From contig JAHJLV010000053.1 of the NCBI GenBank assembly GCA_018821535.1, positions 1 to 64,000 on the forward strand: DNA of 64,000 nt, given 5' to 3'. Every line of letters begins with the position of its first letter. Position 1 is the stretch's first letter. Made by a program: the position numbers and the translations under genes. The notes below the pieces were generated by a model, which was not told where the DNA came from, made no database searches, and worked only from the letters and a program-made list of their open reading frames with translations. Shown here in pieces: positions 59,532-64,000 of this stretch. This stretch comes from Pseudomonadota bacterium. Lineage in GTDB: Bacteria; Desulfobacterota; Desulfobacteria; Desulfobacterales; Desulfobacteraceae.

Positions 59532-60176
59532 ATGGCAGAAGAAAATCAAAAAATAACTGAGTTAAAAGAAAAACTGAATCTTGTTTTTGAAAAGATCGGA
59601 ACACTCACGATATTGCAGCGGTTGTTGATTTGTGTTGCTACTTTTGCTTTAATCGGCGGGGCATATTATTATTTTATTATTATGCCAAGATATGATCAAT
59701 TGAAGAAACTGGAAAGCACATATCAGGCCCAGGTAAACCAACTGAATATCTTTAAACAGAGAGCATCACAGATTTTAAAATATGAAAAACTAATGGCGCA
59801 GAAACAGGAAGAGTTTTCGATTGCCATGCGTGCGCTGCCGGATAAAAGAGAATTGCCTTCTTTGCTTACAGGAATTTCAAAAGCAGGAAGTGATGCGGGA
59901 TTGATTTTTCATTTATTTCAGCCGGACACAGAAATTAACCGGGAGTTTTATAAAGAGATTCCTGTGTCCATTAAATTAGAGGGAAAATATCATCAGATCA
60001 CTGATTTTTTCTATCAGATCAGCCGGTTAAACAGAATTGTGAACATTAATAATGTAGAGGTAAAATCTGATAAAGGCGGTAAAAGTCTGGTGATGACCTG
60101 TAAGGCAGTCACATATATGTTTGTGGAAAAAAAAGAACCGGTTGATAAGAATAAACGGAAGAGAAATAAGAAATAG
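59532..60176 (+). CDS. pilO: Type IV pilus assembly protein PilO
   Basis: About 214-aa inner-membrane protein. A membrane helix is near residues 32-52 (LLICVATFALIGGAYYYFIIM), followed by a coiled coil and the PilO domain (LPDKRELPSLLTGISKAGSDAGL; EIPVSIKLEGKYHQITDFFYQIS). The ATG at 59532 follows GGGCAAAG just after the pilN stop; a longer frame from 59475 lies in pilN. Basic C-terminus. Confidence 0.93.
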   Translation: MAEENQKITELKEKLNLVFEKIGTLTILQRLLICVATFALIGGAYYYFIIMPRYDQLKKLESTYQAQVNQLNIFKQRASQILKYEKLMAQKQEEFSIAMRALPDKRELPSLLTGISKAGSDAGLIFHLFQPDTEINREFYKEIPVSIKLEGKYHQITDFFYQISRLNRIVNINNVEVKSDKGGKSLVMTCKAVTYMFVEKKEPVDKNKRKRNKK

Positions 60177-60193
60177 GGATAAATAACAAGCCC

Positions 60194-60811
60194 ATGACGA
60201 TTAAGCCAAACATGATTTTGACCGTTTTTGCGATGGTACTGTTTTTTTCATTGATTGCCTGTGATGATGCCGATATCTCAAAAAAGCAATCTTCTAACGA
60301 AGAGATGTCCAAAAAAATATCCATCCCGGTTGCTCAAAAAAAAATATCAGAACCAACGCCAGGGAAAGCACCAGAATCACAAAAATCAGAACAGAAAGAT
60401 TCTGCGCCAGTTTTAGTTGACACACCCCCGGAACCGGCAGATGACCACTATAATTCATCCGGTAAAATTGATCCTTTCATACCTTTAATTCAGGAAAAGT
60501 CAGAAAGCCCTGCAAGTGTTATAGATGACAGGCCTAAGCGCATTTTAACACCACTTGAAAAAATTGATCTAAGCCAGATTAAACTGGTTGCAATTATCAG
60601 CATGAAAAATAGAAAAATAGCAATGGTGGAAGAGGCGAACGGGAAAGGCTATGAGGTGGGAATAGGGACATATATAGGGAAAAATCAGGGCAGGATTTTT
60701 GAAATAACAGATAGCAGCATAGTGGTGAAAGAGGTTACAAGAGATTTTAAAGGTCAGCTGAAAGAAAACGTTCAGGAAATAAAAATTCATAAAAATGATA
60801 GCGAGGAGTAA
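60194..60811 (+). CDS. pilP: Type IV pilus lipoprotein PilP
   Basis: 205-aa lipoprotein linking the PilNO ring to the PilQ secretin. The signal peptide ends at a lipobox (SLIAC, Cys near 23), then a Lys/Ser/Pro-rich disordered region (about 25-90) and the compact PilP domain (YNSSGKIDPF...LEKIDLSQIKLVAIISMKNRKIAMVEEANGKGYEVGIG, about 85-170, with many matches to known PilP). It follows pilO by 17 bp. Confidence 0.9.
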   Translation: MTIKPNMILTVFAMVLFFSLIACDDADISKKQSSNEEMSKKISIPVAQKKISEPTPGKAPESQKSEQKDSAPVLVDTPPEPADDHYNSSGKIDPFIPLIQEKSESPASVIDDRPKRILTPLEKIDLSQIKLVAIISMKNRKIAMVEEANGKGYEVGIGTYIGKNQGRIFEITDSSIVVKEVTRDFKGQLKENVQEIKIHKNDSEE

Positions 60812-60812
60812 T

Positions 60813-63173
60813 ATGCCTTCTTTTCAAGTAAAAAATACAAATTATACTGTCAGAATAATTTGCATCCTTTTTGCTGTATTCATGATTTCAGGGTGTGTTG
60901 CCCAAGATGCTCAGGCCCCAAAAACGTCTGATTCACAGCAGATGAAAGCTGCGCAGGCTCCTGAAAATGTTGAAAATGATAGAATGGCCGAACAAAGAGA
61001 AATACGCGCTGTTAATTTTAATGAGACAAACGAGGCGATTGAAATTAATATTCAGGGAAATCAGAAACTGGGATGGACTTCAATTAAACAGGATTTTCCG
61101 TTTGGAATTGCGATCTATCTTCCTGAAACAAAAATAGCCAAAGATTTTATACCCCCGGTGTCTGAGTATAAGAGCATCGGAAATCTGATTGTGACCTATG
61201 CAGACAAGGAAGAAACAACTGTAAAGGTTGAGATTCTGCTGAATCAGGACTTGAATTATGAAGTGGTGGAAGGAGAGGATACCCTGAAAGTATCGCTTTC
61301 GAACTCTCCTGTACCGACCGTGGAAACAGCCGGCAGTTCAGAGGATGAACCCGAATCTGTGGCATCTCAGAAAATAGCTGATGTGGATGCCGGGGCGAAA
61401 AGCGACCTAAGCATTTCAAAGCAGACCGCTACCATGACGAATATTGAATTTAATACCATGGAAGATGGCAAGTCGGACATTGTTGTACAGACCAGTCATC
61501 CGATAGAATACGATATGACCCAGGGAAAAGACGGGAAACTGTATCTGAATTTATATAATACTGTTGTTCCATATTACCACCAGCGCGCTCTTCTGACACA
61601 TTATTTTAAATCAGCCGTTGAAAGCCTTATGCCTCATCAGGCCCCTGGCAAGGAAAAAAAAGTAAAAATCGAGATCCAGACAAGAGATACAGTTCCATAT
61701 CGGGTTGTTCAGAATCAGAATGTAATCTCTGTCTTTTTTGAGCCGTCCACCATTGTACCTCCGGTCTTTTCAAAAGCAAAAAAACAGGTTATCAGCGGTG
61801 AACAGATTCAGATAGGTGAAGAAGACCCGGCGCAGCAGGCCACTCAGAATTCAGTGGATGCAGCTCAAAAATCAGCAGAGAAAAAGGAATCTGAAAAAGA
61901 CCTGATTTTCGGGGTAAAGAAAGAATATACCGGTGAAAAAATCAAGCTGGATTTTTATGATACAGACATTAAAAATGTGATCCGCATCTTAAGAAGTGTA
62001 GGCGGGCTTAATTTCGCTGTGGATAAAGATGTATCAGGGAAGGTTACCTTGTCTCTGGATGAACCGGTTCCCTGGGATCAGGTGTTGGATCTGGTATTAA
62101 AAATGAATAATCTGGGGCAGAAGCAGGAAGGCAATGTCATCCGGATTGCAACACTGGACACCATACAAAAAGAAGAAAAGATGCTGCAGGATACCATTGC
62201 AGCCAAAAAGAAATCATTACAGCAGCAGGTAAGTCTTGAACCGCTTGTAACAGAATATATTCCTATAAATTATTCAGATGCTGACGCGGATATCAAACCG
62301 CATATCTCCCAGATACTTACAGCGGAAAGAGGGACAATCAGTATAGACAAACGAACCAATACCGTAATTATACGGGATACCCAGACCAAAGTGGACCAGG
62401 CAAGGGAAATCATTTATCGTCTTGATAAGGTGACCTCCCAGATTATGATAGAAGCCAAGGTGGTTGAAGTCACCAAAAACTTTTCAAGAGAACTGGGCCT
62501 AGGGTTAGGGTTCACAAAAAGCCAGACTGAATATACCGGAAGACAACGCGACTTTACTGTCGCCTTGAACAGTCCGATCACGGCTCCGGTAAACAGCGGG
62601 TCCTTTAATTTTTACAGGATACTGGGGTCTAATTTTTTAAGCCTGAGTGCCCAGATCAGAGCATCCGAGGTGAAAGGGGATGTTAAAGTTGTATCTTCTC
62701 CTCGTATTCTGACCTTGGACAATAAAAAAGCCAAGATAAAACAAGGCTTTGAAGTGGCTTATGAAGAAACAGCTGAAGGCGGCGGAACCTCAGTCAAATT
62801 CAAAAGTATTGATCTGCTTTTAGAGGTCACACCCCATGTCACCCCGGATAATCGGATTGCCATGACGGTTTATGTGACCAAAAATGATATTGGTGATATC
62901 TATGCAGGGGTTCCTTCACTGGTGACCAATGAAGCTGAAACAGAACTGCTGATCAATGATAAAGAAACCATTATTATCGGCGGAATTGTGAAAACAACAG
63001 AAACAGACAACAGTTCCGGCACGCCGTTTCTTTCAGGAATTCCGATGCTGGGCAGATTATTCAGAACGGATGCGAACAAGGATAACAGAAATGAGCTTTT
63101 GATTTTTATCACACCATCCATTGTCCAGTTGGAACAAAGACGAAACACTGTTACCTCTTCGACTGCTGATTAA
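60813..63173 (+). CDS. pilQ: Type IV pilus secretin PilQ
   Basis: About 786-aa outer-membrane secretin. A signal peptide with a lipobox-like MISGC ends near residue 28. Two AMIN domains lie about 60-150 and 200-310, an STN/N0 domain about 375-440 (IKLDFYDTDIKNVIRILRSVGG), secretin N domain about 470-530 and the secretin pore about 560-775 with VVSSPRILTLDNKKAKI and the terminal GTPFLSGIPMLGRLF. Start at 60813 after GAGGAG. A long linker between the AMIN and STN parts is rich in Gln/Ala/Lys. Ends one base before the convergent TPR lipoprotein stop. Confidence 0.95.
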   Translation: MPSFQVKNTNYTVRIICILFAVFMISGCVAQDAQAPKTSDSQQMKAAQAPENVENDRMAEQREIRAVNFNETNEAIEINIQGNQKLGWTSIKQDFPFGIAIYLPETKIAKDFIPPVSEYKSIGNLIVTYADKEETTVKVEILLNQDLNYEVVEGEDTLKVSLSNSPVPTVETAGSSEDEPESVASQKIADVDAGAKSDLSISKQTATMTNIEFNTMEDGKSDIVVQTSHPIEYDMTQGKDGKLYLNLYNTVVPYYHQRALLTHYFKSAVESLMPHQAPGKEKKVKIEIQTRDTVPYRVVQNQNVISVFFEPSTIVPPVFSKAKKQVISGEQIQIGEEDPAQQATQNSVDAAQKSAEKKESEKDLIFGVKKEYTGEKIKLDFYDTDIKNVIRILRSVGGLNFAVDKDVSGKVTLSLDEPVPWDQVLDLVLKMNNLGQKQEGNVIRIATLDTIQKEEKMLQDTIAAKKKSLQQQVSLEPLVTEYIPINYSDADADIKPHISQILTAERGTISIDKRTNTVIIRDTQTKVDQAREIIYRLDKVTSQIMIEAKVVEVTKNFSRELGLGLGFTKSQTEYTGRQRDFTVALNSPITAPVNSGSFNFYRILGSNFLSLSAQIRASEVKGDVKVVSSPRILTLDNKKAKIKQGFEVAYEETAEGGGTSVKFKSIDLLLEVTPHVTPDNRIAMTVYVTKNDIGDIYAGVPSLVTNEAETELLINDKETIIIGGIVKTTETDNSSGTPFLSGIPMLGRLFRTDANKDNRNELLIFITPSIVQLEQRRNTVTSSTAD

Positions 63174-63926
63174 TCAATGGTTGTAAAGTTTTTTCTGGGC
63201 TTCCTGCGCAAGAGATGAGGTTTCCGGGACAAGGTTAAGAACGCGCTGCCATGATTTTCTGGCATTTACAGGATCATTTAGTTTCTCATATACCGTTGCG
63301 ATGTCAGCGTGCAGAATGGCAGCGTCCGGATATTTTCCAAGGTTTCTAAGCAGATAATCACGTGCCTGATAATAAAGCCCTGTTTCAGTATATACTGATG
63401 CCAGACCATGGATGGAAATTAAAAAATCCGGGCGGACTTCAAGGGACTTTTTAAAATAATACGTGGCCTTTTTGTAAAGCTTCTGATTGAAATAGGCCCA
63501 TCCCAGATTTGACAATGGCATTTCAGGAGTCGCATACAAAAGGTTCTCGGATACCTCTGTGAAGCATTGAATGGCCAGATCCCATTTTTTTTGTTTCATG
63601 AAAACAGCGCCAAGATTATTTTTTGCATGAATATAATCCGGCTTTAATGACAAGGCTTTTTTGAAATGAGTTTCTGCCAGATCACTGCGATCTTTTGCCA
63701 GATAAACCAGTCCCAGGCTGTTGTTTAAATACGGATCATTCGGAATTGTCCGGTATGCTTCAAGAAGGTTCTGAAGTGCAGACGTGTATTTACCCGCATT
63801 ATAATATTCTTCTCCCAGTCGCTGGGTTGCTACGGCGATTTCTTTTTTTTTGTCGGTATTCATTGTTGTTGTGGCACAGGACATGGACAAAAAGAGGATC
63901 AAAAGCAGGGATGCTCGCAGTTTCAT
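63174..63926 (-). CDS. TPR lipoprotein, PilF/PilW-like
   Basis: 250-aa lipoprotein. The lipobox LSMSC puts the lipidated Cys at about 17. Six or so TPR units follow (EEYYNAGKYTSALQNLLEAYRTIPNDPYLNNSLGLVYL, AETHFKKALSLKPDYIHAKNNLGAVFM, NQKLYKKATYYFKKSLEVRP...). In Pseudomonas and Neisseria, PilF/PilW lipoproteins of this design help PilQ to multimerise, and its position next to pilQ fits that. It is on the opposite strand, so it has its own promoter. Confidence 0.85.
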   Translation of the reverse strand: MKLRASLLLILFLSMSCATTTMNTDKKKEIAVATQRLGEEYYNAGKYTSALQNLLEAYRTIPNDPYLNNSLGLVYLAKDRSDLAETHFKKALSLKPDYIHAKNNLGAVFMKQKKWDLAIQCFTEVSENLLYATPEMPLSNLGWAYFNQKLYKKATYYFKKSLEVRPDFLISIHGLASVYTETGLYYQARDYLLRNLGKYPDAAILHADIATVYEKLNDPVNARKSWQRVLNLVPETSSLAQEAQKKLYNH

Positions 63927-64000
63927 GGGTGATGTTTCCTTTATTGTAGTGGTGTGTTGCTTTTTGTGTATAAAATCCTGATATTTTCTTTTTTTAAATA

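Noticed and set aside
1..64000. CRISPR array, insertion sequence, prophage, rRNA, defence island
   Set aside because: No regularly spaced repeats, transposase, phage structural genes, rRNA segments or defence-family clusters were seen.

Overview
The window is a chromosomal segment of a sulfate-reducing bacterium, most likely of the Desulfobacterota, order Desulfobacterales. The strongest evidence is a complete dissimilatory sulfite reductase locus (dsrA, dsrB, dsrD and the siroheme amidase gene dsrN). It is supported by a tetraheme c3-type cytochrome, an AcsE-like methyl-H4folate:corrinoid methyltransferase, AMMECR1 and YkgJ families, type IV pilus genes and modest GC content. The genus cannot be fixed from the sequence alone. 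Gene density is high, and I see no prophage, insertion sequence, CRISPR array or rRNA. The one mobile-element hallmark is an integron integrase at the extreme left edge.

Layout. 0.3-1.6 kb: integron-type tyrosine recombinase with a long N-terminal extension. 1.6-12.3 kb: argG, the methyltransferase, a HIT/GalT-like protein with a small partner, a thioredoxin-HEAT protein, a lytic transglycosylase, galU, a YkgJ protein and dapA. 12.4-20.7 kb: tRNA-Gly(GCC), a Nudix-like protein, an AMMECR1/TrpR-like pair, alanine dehydrogenase, purB with an HD-GYP response regulator, ihfA and an M48 protease. 20.7-26.6 kb: a PAS-GGDEF diguanylate cyclase, a YfcE-type phosphoesterase, a J-domain protein, a large DUF89/ARMT1-like protein, hpf and a TPR protein. 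26.9-31.7 kb: dsrABDN facing a convergent tetraheme cytochrome. 31.9-34.7 kb: tatB-tatC and a DEAD-box helicase.

34.9-42.8 kb: a same-strand run of yggT, divIVA, two PilT-type ATPases, a zinc-ribbon/degenerate-receiver protein, an unknown membrane protein, PBP1A and a SPOR protein. This looks like a unit for envelope growth and twitching. 42.9-44.3 kb: yedF, a 98-aa unknown and a small YkgJ protein. 44.5-49.2 kb: a complete livJHMGF branched-chain amino acid ABC importer. 49.3-53.6 kb: a dus gene divergent from an iron operon whose first gene is a Fur-FeoA-FeoA fusion followed by feoB. 53.6-54.8 kb: an SH3-domain secreted protein and a YfgM-like protein. 54.9-57.7 kb: an NtrC-type regulator with its histidine kinase. 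57.9-63.2 kb: pilMNOPQ, facing a TPR lipoprotein.

How the genes fit together. dsrABDN supplies the terminal sulfite reductase and its siroheme amidation. The Tat translocon and c3 cytochrome serve the periplasmic redox chain, feoB supplies ferrous iron for Fe-S clusters and siroheme, and the liv system imports amino acids. The pil genes (pilT twice, pilMNOPQ) give most of a type IV pilus motor and secretin, but no pilin is in the window. The most unusual items are the Fur-FeoA-FeoA fusion with a diverged DNA-recognition helix, the extended integron integrase, the zinc-ribbon/pseudo-receiver gene in the pilT run, the DUF89-like protein beside the ribosome hibernation factor, and a strong hairpin separating dsrAB from dsrDN. 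No wholly new multi-gene defence or mobile system is evident.
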